A stretch of DNA of 64,000 bases from Maratus speciosus (Eukaryota > Arthropoda > Arachnida > Araneae > Salticidae): the NCBI GenBank assembly GCA_963932465.1, contig OZ010792.1:282579836-282643835 (forward strand). Reading direction: 5' to 3'. Under the pieces are notes generated by a model that saw nothing but the letters and a program-made list of their open reading frames with translations, did not search any database and was not told where the DNA came from. This document shows, piece after piece, positions 1 to 10,922 of this stretch (position 1 is its first letter; each line of letters opens with the position of its first letter). The position numbers and the translations under genes were made by a program.

Positions 1-59
1 TTAAAACTGAAACATTTAAAATTAATGGCTTTCACTTCTTTCTTTCTTTCTTTTCTTCT

Positions 60-62
<3 letters not shown>

Positions 63-98
<36 letters not shown>
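63..98. repeat. poly-T tract
   Basis: An uninterrupted run of about 36 T follows a CTTT-rich stretch. Nothing next to it shows it to be the tail of a particular retroposon. Confidence 0.9.
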
Positions 99-101
<3 letters not shown>

Positions 102-114
102 GAAACGAAAAGAA

Positions 115-455
115 AAATATTAGGCACAGATGTCATATACGCACCGGGGTACCTAATTGGCGCAAAATGGCGTTTTTTTGCATGACATAATAATCGGGCT
201 ATTTTTGCTTATTTATTAATAAATGTTTATTCACATTTATTTTCTTTTTTATTAAAAAAAAATTATAAATTGGTTTGTTCTATAGTTATTAATTAAACTT
301 TTTTTTTAATTTATTGTTATTTCATTTTAAAAATAATAGAAAATAATTTAAAAATATATATGTAACTGGTATTCAAAAACGAGGTTTTCGCAAAATTGCC
401 GTAAAGAAAAAATCACACCAAACTCAGTGCGTATATGACATCTGTGCAAATATTA
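115..455. mobile_element. hAT-like MITE with 21-bp TIRs
   Basis: A perfect 21-bp inverted repeat lies at 124-144 and 427-447, starting GCACAGATG. The octamer AAATATTA flanks it on both sides (115-122 and 448-455), which is the 8-bp target duplication expected of hAT elements. One extra G (123) makes the left end slightly asymmetric. The interior is about 280 bp of AT-rich sequence without a reading frame, so this is a non-autonomous element. The superfamily is inferred from duplication length only. Confidence 0.7.
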
Positions 456-510
456 AAGAATGCAACAAATCATGACATATAATTTCAACTTCAAAGCAAT
501 GTTTTACTGA

Positions 511-989
511 TACTATTTAGTTATCCCGTCGACCAGTTTCGCTAAATTAAATCGCCAAACCTTTCGCCAAATTATACAAATTGATATAATTTTTATTTTA
601 AATAACGAAAGAACAAATAAGTTAGTTGTATAACATTAATAAAAATACAAATAAAACGTCGAAATAAAAATCACTTGATGGCGTAAACACGTGTAGCTTC
701 CTTAACCCTAGAACTACCGGAAATTTTACTCAAGTTTTATAAAAACATTCTACACCAGAATTTTTACTTAAAACTATTTAATTTGTTTATTTAACTTATT
801 ATTGTCTGATTTATACATTTAGTTTGTTTTGAAGAAATTTCTGGTTTGAATAAATATTTTGAATGTACATGTCGGGTCCAATGGACCCGTCTGGTAGACG
901 GAAGGTTAAAGTCAAGTGAATGTGACATTTACGATCAACAGGCGTCAGTTTGGCCATAGATTTTTTCTCGACGGGATAACCAAGTAGTA
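511..989. mobile_element. TIR element of unknown superfamily, split by a TTAA element
   Basis: Inverted repeats of 22 bp with two mismatches lie at 511-532 and 968-989; both contain GTTATCCCGTCGA. Removing the nested TTAA element (702-909) leaves an element of about 270 bp. I see no clear target duplication outside the TIRs and no coding sequence. It is older than its insert. Confidence 0.6.
702..909. mobile_element. piggyBac-like TTAA MITE
   Basis: TTAA borders a 208-bp element on both sides. The ends read TTAACCCTAGAACTACC and, on the other strand, TTAACCTTCCGTCTACC. TTAA duplication and CCCTAGA-type ends are known for piggyBac transposons. Close to the right end is a perfect hairpin, GGGTCC-AAT-GGACCC. 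No transposase is present. It sits inside the element at 511-989. Confidence 0.75.
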
Positions 990-1169
990 CCGTTTTAATT
1001 TACCACTCTAAAAATAAAAAAAATGCTAGCTGGTGAGTTAAAAAAAAATCTATTGGCGAGATTTACACCCGGCTAACATAAAAGTACGAAGAAATTTTTG
1101 TGATCATGGCAACTTTTGTGTAGTTTTATTCGAAAAAATAATTTTGATTCTAATCAAAAAGGAAACCTT

Positions 1170-1400
1170 TCATATGAAAAGCGAAGGGACCAGTCCATAA
1201 AATATTTATGGCAGTTACATGATTGGACTATTATAATATAGGTAAAATGATGGTGATAGAATAATATTTGGCGACTCATTACCTGTGGCTGGCTAACATT
1301 AAAGTACCAAAATGGCCGCCTGTAATATAAAAAGCGAAGGGATCAGCCCGGAACTGTTGATGATATTCACATGACTTAGTCTATTATTATAGAAATTGTT
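1170..1400. repeat. diverged direct duplication
   Basis: A segment at about 1174-1245 recurs at about 1328-1400. Both copies contain AAAAGCGAAGGGA(C/T)CAG followed by an ACATGA...CTATTATA stretch. A GGCTAACAT(A)AAAGTAC phrase also occurs twice (about 1072 and 1290). These look like two decayed units of a short tandem repeat of about 150-215 bp. Confidence 0.5.
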
Positions 1401-1551
1401 TTCAATTCTGAAAACAGTGCAAAGAATAATATTTCCTTACGATTAAAAATTTATTTAAACGGGACTATTAAAAACAGAAAAAAAAACTTTAAAATTATTA
1501 TTAAATGTGTACGTGTTAAAAGCAGGAAAATATTGAAAATTATGTCTTGAA

Positions 1552-1591
1552 AATTGTATTTGCACGTGAATATTCACGTGCAAATACAATT
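1552..1591. repeat. perfect 40-bp palindrome
   Basis: Every base from 1552 to 1571 pairs with 1591 to 1572; the centre is GTGAATATTCAC and each arm contains TTTGCACGTG. Related flanking copies (ACAGAAA..AACTTTAAAAT) lie at about 1476-1500 and 1606-1630. The palindrome may be a compact foldback end or an inverted duplication junction. Confidence 0.85.
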
Positions 1592-1646
1592 AAAACAGAA
1601 CGTGTAAAACAGAAAGGAAACTTTAAAATAATAAATTAATATGCGT

Positions 1647-1864
1647 TTAACCTTTTCAGGTCAAGGTACTTTCCATTCTTAAAATGTTGAAATCAGTGAA
1701 TGGCACCAGAATTTAAAAACAAATTTATTTCGAAATACGAAAATGCTTTTGTTCACTTACTTAATAAAAGGAAAATTTTCATTCCAATATTTTGGTGCCA
1801 ATGTAGCATTTAATAATTAAAATTAAGTGGTCCAAAAATGAACCACCGCCCTTGAAGAGGTTAA
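1647..1864. mobile_element. piggyBac-like TTAA MITE
   Basis: A 218-bp element is bounded by TTAA at 1647-1650 and 1861-1864. The ends read TTAACCTTTTCAGG and, on the opposite strand, TTAACCTCTTCAAGG. As in the 702-909 element there is a CACCAGAATTT phrase inside and an imperfect hairpin close to the right end (about 1827-1846, GTGGTCC...GAACCAC). Length, layout and shared phrases suggest the two are one family. Confidence 0.75.
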
Positions 1865-1899
1865 AGCAGTAGTAAATTGTAGTAATTGTAGTAAATTGT

Positions 1900-2482
1900 A
1901 TTATGTCAATCGTTTTATAACGCTGTTAAAAAATACCGGGAGGCAAAGACTCTGTTTACTTAATTCATTTTATTTTAGCTTATTTTCAAATGTTTAACTG
2001 ATTTTCTTTGATCAAACACCATTGGATGTCTCACCATTGTCATTACAAACCATTGGATGTCTTAACAACAACTCATTCAGCCTTAAATTTTCGCAATCAA
2101 AGGGAATTGAATGGAAACCCATTTACTGGGAGATCGCTACAGGTTTTTTCATTATAATTCAATCTTCTCTAATCGTTTTAAAACATATCAGATTAGCGTG
2201 CATTTAGATTCTGCGGTGTCTGAATGTGGGTTGACGAGCGTAGTTTGCAGGTGGCAGAGCCCCCTAGTAAGATATAAAATCTTTTCTCAATATCTCTTTA
2301 CTTATGAAAGTTATTACTTCATCCCATATATTTTGACATGTTCAACTGGTACAGTTAATAGTACGATCCACAGGTGTGATTGATTTGGGAGGACAGACTT
2401 TTTTTTCACTTTATAAATGAAAACAAAATTAGAATTAAGGAATCAATTTGTTTTACAGTCAAATGAAAATGAAGTAAGAAAC
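1900..2482. repeat. family A repeat monomer (first copy)
   Basis: From about 2270 this stretch carries the family A module: a TTTCTCAATAT..CTTTACTTAT phrase, GTTATTACTTCATCC, then CAGTTAATAGTACGATCCAC. The module recurs at about 3520, 5620, 6570, 8560 and 13110. The segment 2400-2482 matches the second half of the monomer (the GTTTTACAGT..AAATGAAAAT module). Open frames here are frame noise within the repeat. Confidence 0.6.
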
Positions 2483-3305
2483 TAAATAAAGACACAATCT
2501 TGCTTAACGGTACTCAAAACACGAACTTTAATAAGCTAAAAGTTAACCCTGCGCTGTTTCTACAGCCGTCTTCAGGAATATATGATGGTAAAAAGGCTCA
2601 AAGTTCAGAGACTAAAGCTTCCTGTGCAAGAGATAATTAATCGTAACTTGACCAATGATTTGAATACAAAAATGTAGTGTTGCCATCTAGTGAAAATAAA
2701 TAGTTATTAATGAACTTAGATCAAATTAATCAAAAAGGTCGATTTAAGAAACCACGAGTGCCGCCATCTACACATGAGGGAGAAAATCGTGCAATAACCC
2801 CTTTGAAAGTAAAATTAGAGAATCAGTTGAAATCATTGCACGTGAAGATAAACCTTGTAACGATAATTTATCTTATAATATCCCAAAAATCTGGCATAAT
2901 ATCATAAAGTCATAATTCTACATCTAATTACAATATTTCAGCTTAAACTTGTATTATGTTGCCAAAACTTGAATGAAAACTCAGTTGAACGTGGTTTTGT
3001 CCCTCATGTGTAGATGGCGGCACTCGTGGTTTCTGAAATCGGCCTTTTTGATTCATTTGATCTCAGTTCATTAATAATTATTTATTTTCACTAGATGGCA
3101 ACACCACATTTTTCTATTCAAATCATTGGTCAATTTTCGACTAATTATCTCTTGTACAGGAAGCTTTCGTCTCTGAACTTTGAGCATCTTTACCATCATA
3201 TTTTCCTGAAGACGAGTGTAGAAACAACTCGAAACGTAGAAGTTAACTTTTAGCTTATTAAAGTTCATGTTTTGTGTACTATTAAGCAAGATTGTGTTTT
3301 TATTT
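2483..3305. mobile_element. foldback element with arms of about 310 bp
   Basis: 2483-2800 is repeated in reverse complement at 2998-3305, with a spacer of about 200 bp. Both arms contain CATCTACACATGAGGG, a short hairpin of the form CTGAAGACG-loop-CAAC(T)CG, and ends around AATCTTGCTTAA. It interrupts a family A monomer that continues at 3306. The CTGAAGAC...GAAACG hairpin phrase is common near ends of retroelement relics in arthropods. Inverted terminal duplication is typical of Penelope-like elements, but no reverse transcriptase remains. Confidence 0.65.
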
Positions 3306-4480
3306 ATTATATTTTATGGTGCAATTGCCCAGTATGTGTTATTGAAATAAGAAAGATTTAATTTAAGTATATATTTTGCCAAGAAAATATTTTTGATACT
3401 CACGTTAATTTAATTTAACAGTAGCCTGTTATAAAATAATAAAAAATGTGGCAACAAAAATATCTGAAAAAGACTTTTTCAAAATTAACACATTATCAAG
3501 AGAAACAAATAAAATTATACAAAACCTTTCCTCAACCTTTATTTATTTTTCAAAGCTATCAGTTCATGCTATGTATTAACTGCCTGTCTGTTCAAATGAT
3601 GCAGTTAATCATATGGTCCACAGAGGTGATTAATTGGGCACGAGAGACTTTATATATATCTTAGCAATAATAGGTTTCTTTTGTTGCCAAAGGAAAGCAT
3701 TTTTTTTCATATTTTATATTCCTTTTCATATTCGATGGAACTGATATTCTACCAATGTTTATCAGGAGAAAAAAAATTAGGTTTTTATGAAGCGAAGAAG
3801 AAATATATTGCCACAAAATAATAACAGAGATATTATTAAATTGTACTTTTAGAAAGGGAATTGGCTTCGTTTAACTTAGCTAGTTTATTACAAAAAATAA
3901 TAAATAAGGGCAACAAAAATATCTAACTAAGACTTTATTAAAATTAATATATCACCTAGGGCAGGGTTCCAAAACATTCACGTCTCACGCACGCCTTGAA
4001 GAAATGCGCTTGCTTGGCGTACACTCTATCTTTTTCCGTTTAAGAATCAAAAATAGGAAAGTGGAAAAAAAACAGCGAATCGATTCAAATAATCATAACT
4101 TTTATTTCATATCCAAGATACGATTTCCAGTTAGTGCTCTTTAACTTGATAAGTGCGCATTTTAACCCTCGCACATTTCTTGCATATTTGGGGTTATTTT
4201 GCTGAAATAGAGTCGCAAGTCATCTTCAATATTTAATATGTTATAAAATTGTGTTTTAAAGACAGTCAATTATATGAAAACATTTTTTACCGACACATTT
4301 AGTTTCCCTGCGTTGAAATTGGTTTCGAACTCAGACTCACCGCGTTCTCCCAGAAGCTCTTCGCGTATTCCCAAAAGATAAGCTATTAGTTCATTCCACG
4401 TATTAATCTCATTTTCAAATGGTACCATTAATTTATTATCATACCATGAATGAAGTGTTTAATTACGGAGGAGAAGCTTT
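3306..4480. repeat. family A repeat, two joined monomers
   Basis: It holds the modules GGCAACAAAAATATCT (about 3450 and 3910), CAGTTAATCATATGGTCC (about 3602), and a longer module at about 3958-4320. The longer module includes CGCACGCCTTGAAGAAATG and CCCTCGCACATTTCTTGC, and recurs at 6088-6500 and, split, at 23865-24010 plus 25612-25776. No coding signal is seen. Confidence 0.65.
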
Positions 4481-4559
4481 TTAGCTCGCAGGCTATCAAA
4501 GCCTGACAGAGATTGTGCTCGCAGGTTCTGTATGTACTTGTGAACGTATGTAGTATGCA

Positions 4560-5150
4560 TGTAACACGTTAACTCTTGATAGAAATATTCGATTTGCTTC
4601 AAAGTTTTTTTCTAGGTTCATTCTGATAAGGCGCTTCCCTTATTAGTTTTGGGAGTTCATTGGTTAAGAGTAAAGGGGGGAACAGGGAGCTGATCCTTCC
4701 CTTGACTTAGATAAATGGGTTTTTCATGCAGAATTTCCAGATTTGCTTCAAATTTGGTATACCGGTTAATTCTGATAAGTCACTTCACTGATTAGATTTG
4801 AAAGTTCCTTGTTTAGGTATAAAGGGGGAACGGGGGGGGGGCTAATACCCCTTTAATTTAGATAAATGTGTTTTTCTATCTGATTTGCTTCAAATTTAGT
4901 ATACCGGTTTATTCTGATAAGGCGCTTCACTGATTAGATTTGGAGGTTCATTGGTAAAGTACAAAGGGGGAACTGGGGGATAATCTCCCCCTTAATTTAG
5001 ATAAATGAGTTTTTCTATCCGATTTGTTCAAATTGGATATACCGGTTTATTCTGATAAGGCACTTCTTTGATGAGATTTGGAGGCTCATTGGCTAAGTAT
5101 ACAGATCGGAAACAGAAGTGTAGGGGCTAATCCACCTTTAATTTATTTTA
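4560..5150. repeat. minisatellite, about 143 bp x 4
   Basis: The phrase TTCTGATAAG recurs at about 4621, 4768, 4913 and 5052 (spacing 147, 145 and 139). Each unit also holds GATTTGCTTCAAATTTG or a variant, a CCGGTT(T/A)A phrase, and a G-run/CCCC pair around AAAGGGGG. The array interrupts family A sequence. Confidence 0.75.
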
Positions 5151-5169
5151 AAAGGGGCATTGTTCTTTG

Positions 5170-6668
5170 AAATAAGAGTATAATATACAATTAGTGTGAA
5201 TAGCCAGTGAGCTCAATGCCATCAGTTTACTGGGTACTATTCGTTTTATATTTATTTTCTTACTTCGTAATGATAGGCTTATTTTTGTATGAAATGGCAA
5301 CATATTTTCATATTTTTAATTTTTTCATATTTAATGAAATATATATTGCCATTTATATAAAATATTTATCACATAGGCAAAAAAGGCAAAAAATTAACTT
5401 AGAAGTAATGCAGGAATATACAATTGGTTTTACAGTGAAATGGAAATCAAACAAGAAAGATTTTATCTACTTTTATATTTTGTTGACAAAATACTTTAAA
5501 GACGCGGAATGACATAGTTACCTTTTTATAAAATAACAATAAATTGTGGCAACAAAAATATATAAAACAGACTTTTTCAAAATTAACACATTATCTAGAG
5601 AAACAATTAAAAATTTTACAAAACCTAACCGCAACCTTTCATTATTTATCAAAGCTATCAGTTCATCCTCTGTAGTAATGGTCTGTTCAAATGATGCAGT
5701 TAATCGCACGATCCACAGAAGTGATTAATTGGGTACGAGAGAGTTTATATATGTCATTGCAATAATAAGTTTCTTTTGTTGTGAAATGAAAGCATATTTT
5801 CATATTTTCATACTTTCATATTTTCATACTACTCTTTTTCATGGTGCAATTGATATTCCACCAATGTTTGTCACAAAGAGAAAAGAGAAATAAAATAGGT
5901 TTTTTAAGAAGCGAAGAAGAAATATATTGGCACAAAATATAATAGAAATGTTATTAAATTATACTTTTAGAACGGGAATTGACTTCGTTTAACTTAGCTA
6001 GTTATCTGCTATAAAAAAGGAATAATAATAAATTGGGGCAACAAAATTATCTAATTAAGACTTTATTAAAATTAATACATTATCTAGAGTAGGGTCTTGG
6101 AAATTGTTATGTTTTACGCACGCTTTGAAGAAAAGCGCTTGCTTGGCATACACTCTATTTTTTTTTTCCTTTTAAGAATCAAAAAAAGGAAAGTGGAAAC
6201 AAAGAAAATAACGAATAGATTCGAATAATCATAACTTTTATTTGATACTCAAGATAAGATTTACAGTTAGTGCTCTTTAAAGTGATAAGTGCACTTTTTA
6301 ACCCTCGCACATTTCTTACATATTTGGTGTTATTTTGCTGAAATAGAGTCGCAAGTCATCTTCAGCATGTAATATGTCATAAAATTATATTTGAAAGACT
6401 GTCAATTACATGAAAAACGTTTTTTACTGACACATTTAGCTGCCCTGCGTCGTATACGTTGGTTTTGAACTCAGATTCGTCGCTTTCCTCCAGGACCTCT
6501 TCGCGTACCCCTTAAGAGATACGCGTAGTACACTTTGGGAAGTCCTGACATAGAGAAAGAAATATAGAATATATACAATCTTTTCTCAATAATTCTTTTC
6601 TTATTAAAGCTATTAGTTCATCCCATGTAGCTATTAATCACATTTTAAAATGGAACCATTAATCATAG
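5170..6668. repeat. family A repeat
   Basis: It contains a nearly complete run of modules: the AAAAAATTAACTTAGAAGTAA segment (about 5390), AATAAATTGTGGCAAC (about 5540), CGCACGATCCACAGAAG (about 5705) and the long CGCACGCTTTGAAGAAA module (about 6120-6500). A 101-codon open frame at 5207-5512 lies in this repeat and has no recognisable domain, so it is not called as a gene. The unoccupied sequence ATCTAATTAAGACTTT near 6050 is a useful empty-site reference. Confidence 0.65.
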
Positions 6669-6676
6669 GATCCATG

Positions 6677-8151
6677 CAAGTGCGTAGCTACAAATATTTT
6701 TTAAAGGGGGGGGGGGATTAAAAAAATTCCCTACTTGAAACAAATTGCTTTATTTTTCAACTGAAAATGATGTGTGCAATGTATTTTTATGATAATGATA
6801 TTTATACGAAATACGTAATACGTATTTATACGTAATACTGAAAGTTATATTTATATGTCCTTTCCAAAGAAAAATACTGAAACTAAAAACATAAAAATTA
6901 TAATTATTGTTTTGTTTAATGAAAGTTTAAGTACACCTCCTTCATTTAAATAATTAAAATCATAACTAGATTAATTTCTATTTTCCTATCTTGTAATCAT
7001 TGAGCATGGAAATAATAAGACACCCAATTGCTAAATGAATAGTTAAGGAAGCAATTTCAAACAATACAGTAAATGTAAGATTTAAACCTAGAATATTGCA
7101 TATATTTAGAGAAAACAAGAATTAGTTTAAGCTTTGCAATTTTTTTTGTCTTCTGTTACGTACGAGTCATAATCGCACTTCATATGAAAATACCGTCATG
7201 TTATTTTGAGCTAAGATTTGTAAGAAATAAAGGAAATATATTAGAAATACTGTTGATGGACAACAGTAGGGAAATTCAGGTCGCAGATGTATGATATTTT
7301 TGTAGCACATGGAAACGCAATGACAAACTGAGTCTGGCTGCTTTTTGTACCTTTTTTGATAATTTAACACTGAAAAAAATGAAGTACTCAAAAATGAGTA
7401 AATCAATGTACTCATATCGAATTGAGTATGTTTGGATCAAAAATGAACATATTTTTTTCTCAATTGTGAAACATCACATGTTATCAAACTCAAACAAAAT
7501 GATAATTTTGTATCCTGTAATGGTTTATTTCACTTATAGTGGCATAAAAGATGTTCAGGATGATTCAAATACTATTAAATTTTGTACAGTATTTTAAAAT
7601 AATTTAAAAGTGCTTACAAATAAAGCTCTTGTTATAAAAATATTCAATTTGGGTAACTTGCTAACAATTTGCTATTTTTCTTAATAAATAATCAATTAAA
7701 TGTTTCGTGTTAATAATGTAGAACGGAAAATAAATGTTAGTTCATTTTTACTTTAATTTGTAAGTTCAAGGGGGGGGGGGGCTACATAACGATTCATATT
7801 TGAACACAACCGTGAGATCATAAATGAGTACATGATGAACATTGAGTACAAATGAGTACTCAATTTTGAGTACATTTGGATCGGAGCTATTTTGAGTATG
7901 TCACGTATTTAAAACTGAATGCTTTTTGCTCAATTTTAGGACCCATTTTTTTCAGTGAACTTGTTTACTGTTACAGAACTGGGAAATGTAGTTAGCAGTA
8001 CAATAATAATTTCCTATTTTTTTACTATTATTTAAAAAAACGAAAAAATCTTTCAAAAATCTAGAATTTCCCAACTCTAAGCTCAAATTTCAACGTTCAC
8101 ATATATTGGAGGGGGAGCTCCCCCTCATAACCACCCATCATGACGCCTCTG
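6677..8151. mobile_element. hAT-like element, 1.48 kb, non-autonomous
   Basis: The direct octamers GATCCATG (6669-6676) and GATCCACG (8152-8159) flank imperfect inverted ends, CAAGTGCGTAGCTAC and (opposite strand) CAGAGGCGTCATGAT. An 8-bp duplication and CA(G)NGGCGT-type ends are usual for hAT transposons. The flanks belong to a family A monomer whose intact copies read CGATCCACAGAAG, so the site is credible. G/C runs at about 6708 and 7771 and a GGGGGAGCTCCCCC palindrome at about 8110 lie inside. No transposase is visible. Confidence 0.6.
7378..7957. mobile_element. TIR element with iterated GAGTAC motifs
   Basis: A 14-bp inverted repeat, CACTGAAAAAAATG, lies at 7378-7391 and (reverse complement) 7944-7957. 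The interior repeats GAGTA(C/T) or its complement about a dozen times in both orientations, clustered near both ends. It is nested in the hAT-like element at 6677-8151. CACTG ends recall CACTA/Chapaev-type transposons. The flanking AA/AA could be a short target duplication but is not decisive. Confidence 0.6.
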
Positions 8152-8159
8152 GATCCACG

Positions 8160-8751
8160 AAATGTTTAATTAAGGAGGAGAGGTTTTTTTTTCACTCAGT
8201 AATAATAGGTTTGATTTTGTATGAAAAGGCAACATATTTCCAGATTTTTATAGGTTTTCTTTTTCATATTTAATGGAACAAATATTTCACCAGTATTTAT
8301 CAAAGTGCAAAAAGACAAAAAATAAATTTAGAAGTAAGGTAGGAATATGCAATTTGTTTTACAGTGAAATAGAAATCAAATAAGAAAGATTTTATCTAAA
8401 TTTATATTTTGTTGACAAAATACTTTTAAAACGCCAATTGACTAAGTACTTTGTTATAAAATAATAATAAATTCTGACAACAAAAATATCTAATAAAGAC
8501 TTTTTTTCATTATTAACACATTATCTATAGAAACAATAAAAAATACGTAAAATCTTTTCTCAACCTTTCTTTATTTGTCAAAGCTATTAGTTCAATCCAG
8601 GTATGTTAATAGTGCGTTCAAATGATGAAGTTAATCCTACGATCCACAGAAGTAATTAATTCGGGGGATATACTTTTATTTCGCTTAGCCAATAATAGGT
8701 TTATTCTTGTTATGAAAAGAAGTCATACTTTCATATTTTTATTCTTTATAA
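8160..8751. repeat. family A repeat
   Basis: The sequence resumes family A after the hAT-like element: GGAGGAGAGGTTTTTT, ATAATAGGTTTGATTTTG, then the AAAAAATAAATTTAGAAG module (about 8318), the AATAAATTCTGACAAC module (about 8466) and CCTACGATCCACAGAAG (about 8637). The uninterrupted ATACTTTTAAAACGCC at about 8423 is an empty-site reference for the TTAA element at 11148-11308. Confidence 0.65.
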
Positions 8752-9166
8752 CACTTTCCAATACAGTCGAAAAGCTTTTCTGAATTTGGTTTGTCTGGCC
8801 ATCTGGCTGTGACCTAACTCGCGTAAATATGCTTGGGTACCCATGTAATTGGTATATGTTATCGACGTTTACCACGGTATATTCGGTATTGAGAATGAAC
8901 TGTGTAGCATTTATAATTCGTTTACAGGGCCATTCAAATTCAGTTACATTATGGTATATCTAGGAAAAATCTGTTGCAGCGTACTTTAATGATTTTACAC
9001 TGTTTCTAACATATTGAAATTGATATACATGATGCTTAATATAGAATATGTTGTGAAGAGTACTTATAGTTCATTTACTGGGAGACAAAAAATGTAACGA
9101 AGTACTGTAAATGAGTTCGAAATGCGTTTTCAGATGTGGTAAGAGATTTTAAATGTAACTAATGCG
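8752..9166 (+). repeat. family C repeat, copy 1
   Basis: It starts with a stem-loop (CACTTTCCAA...TCGAAAAG), then GTTTGTCTGGCC and units containing GTTCATTTAC(A/T)GGG about 140 bp apart. The same order occurs at 13320-14690, and in reverse orientation at 28240-28962 and 60290-61770. The motif-iterating element at 9167 interrupts it. Confidence 0.6.
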
Positions 9167-10918
9167 CTCTAAAAAATAAATGTGGTAATTACTCACTTTT
9201 ACATACGTATGTGTGTTAATTTGTAAGATTACACCTTTGTCATAAAATTTACACACTTGTCGCTAAAATTTACCTGTATTTATGTGTGTTTATTGGCTTA
9301 ATGGAAGTATTTAATTTGTTATCCCTGTAAAAACTCAAACAATTGTGTAAATGATAGAAAATGGTAGGGATTTACCCGAATTGGTGTGTTAATGTAATCT
9401 ACAAGTTTTGGATATTACACAAATATCTGGGTATTTTGCATATTACACCGAAATACGTGTAAGAATATTACACAGATATATGCGTAAGAACAGAATATTA
9501 CACAGAAATATGTGCACAAGCTTTACACAGCTATATGTATAACAACATAATATTACACAGGCTTATGTGTATTATTACAATTATATAATATTATTCAATT
9601 ATAATGTTATTATACAGTTATAAGTATAACGTGTATTAACAGTATTACGTATAAATATGTATAAGAACATAATATTAAGCAGAAATATGTGTACATATAT
9701 GAACTCAATAAATACGATATTTGAAAACTTGGCTTGTGTAATAGTTGCTGAATGGTCAAGTTAAGAGGCTACTTCAGTCAGGCGAAAAGACCCGTTCGCT
9801 AATGCTAATTCTACGGAAGAAATTTTTAAAGATATCTCGGTCGCATTTCAATATTTTTAAATGATTTCTTTTGCATTGGATAGCTGAGATTTATCTGTAT
9901 GCAGGCCGTTTTTAACTTTTTCGATTTTTATTGCAGATTTTTTTTATGAGGATGTTTTCACTTTCGAAACCGGTTCCGAAAATGAAAGTGTCCCCATAAA
10001 ATATATCTGTAAACAAAATCCAAAAAGTAAAAAACAACCTTTGTACAGATCGATCTCAGCAGTCTAATGCAAAAAAATCATTCAAAAATATTGAAATGCG
10101 ACCGAGATATCTTTATAAATTTCTCCCATAGGATTAGCATTAGCGAACGGGTCTTTTCACTTGACTGAAGTAGCCTCTTAATGGCTTAGAATGTCGAAGA
10201 TCATGAATTCAAATCCTGTTTCGTTAAGTATTGCTTGTTTACTGTAGATATGAATTAAATAGTGAATTTCTCCTCTTGTTGTATATGTATCTTTTAAAAC
10301 TTGTGACTGAAATTGATAGGGGAAAAAATCCTGCAAAAATAATATGAGCGTCACGATTTCCGTATTTTTCAAAATTTTATTTTACTGCTTATTTATTCAG
10401 ATTCTATTCATAAATTACGACTATATTATTTTAGGGCTTCAAAACAACTTTGCATGGCATGCAGTAAGTATAATTTCAGACGATCCTGTTTTTTGTAAAT
10501 TAAGATTACACTATTTTGTGGTCTAAAAACAAATCTGCTGGAAAACGACTAACACACCAAGCACACGTGTTTGTAATTTATACAATGTTGTTTTGCAATC
10601 ATAAAAATATTTAATTCAAAATTTATACCCCAAATTATAAAGTTATTTACTATTTACACAAAATCCGTCTTTTTTTTTATATTACACAGATATATGTGTA
10701 CTCATGCGCAATTTGCACGTTAAACTGTGTATTTTTGAGTCATCTGATAACATTTTACACACTTAAGTCGCTTAATGAGCTACACAAGAAAATGTGTATT
10801 TTGAAATTGATACACCAGTGCTTGTATTTGGCAATTTACACATCTTTTTACACATACAGACAAATCATTTTTGTATCATCAGTATACCTGTGTAAATTTA
10901 CGCATTTATTTCTTAGAG
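9167..10918. mobile_element. 1.75-kb TIR element built of TTACACA/TGTGTAA motifs
   Basis: The ends share CTCTAARAAATAAATG in inverted orientation (9167-9182 and 10903-10918), flanked by TGCG on both sides (9163-9166, 10919-10922), a possible 4-bp target duplication. The interior is packed with TTACACA and its complement TGTGTAA, often paired as TTACACAGATATATGTGTA, in both orientations over about 1.3 kb excluding a nested foldback. It has no meaningful reading frame. CACTCTAA-type ends with subterminal repeats resemble CACTA-like or Chapaev-like transposons, but I cannot assign it. Confidence 0.7.
9761..10181. mobile_element. TTAA-flanked foldback, 421 bp, almost entirely palindromic
   Basis: TTAA at 9761-9764 and 10178-10181 encloses two arms of about 205 bp that are near reverse complements. 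Matched blocks include GAGGCTACTTCAGTCA at the ends, AAAGACCCGTTCGCTAATGC, and the centre GAAACCGGTTCCGAAAA. It sits inside the element at 9167-10918, so it is younger. The TTAA target suggests piggyBac-type mobilisation. As RNA it would form one long hairpin. Confidence 0.8.
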
Positions 10919-10922
10919 TGCG

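Noticed and set aside
5207..5512. 101-codon open frame with hydrophobic stretches
   Set aside because: It lies in a family A repeat; other copies of the module do not keep it open, and no domain is visible.
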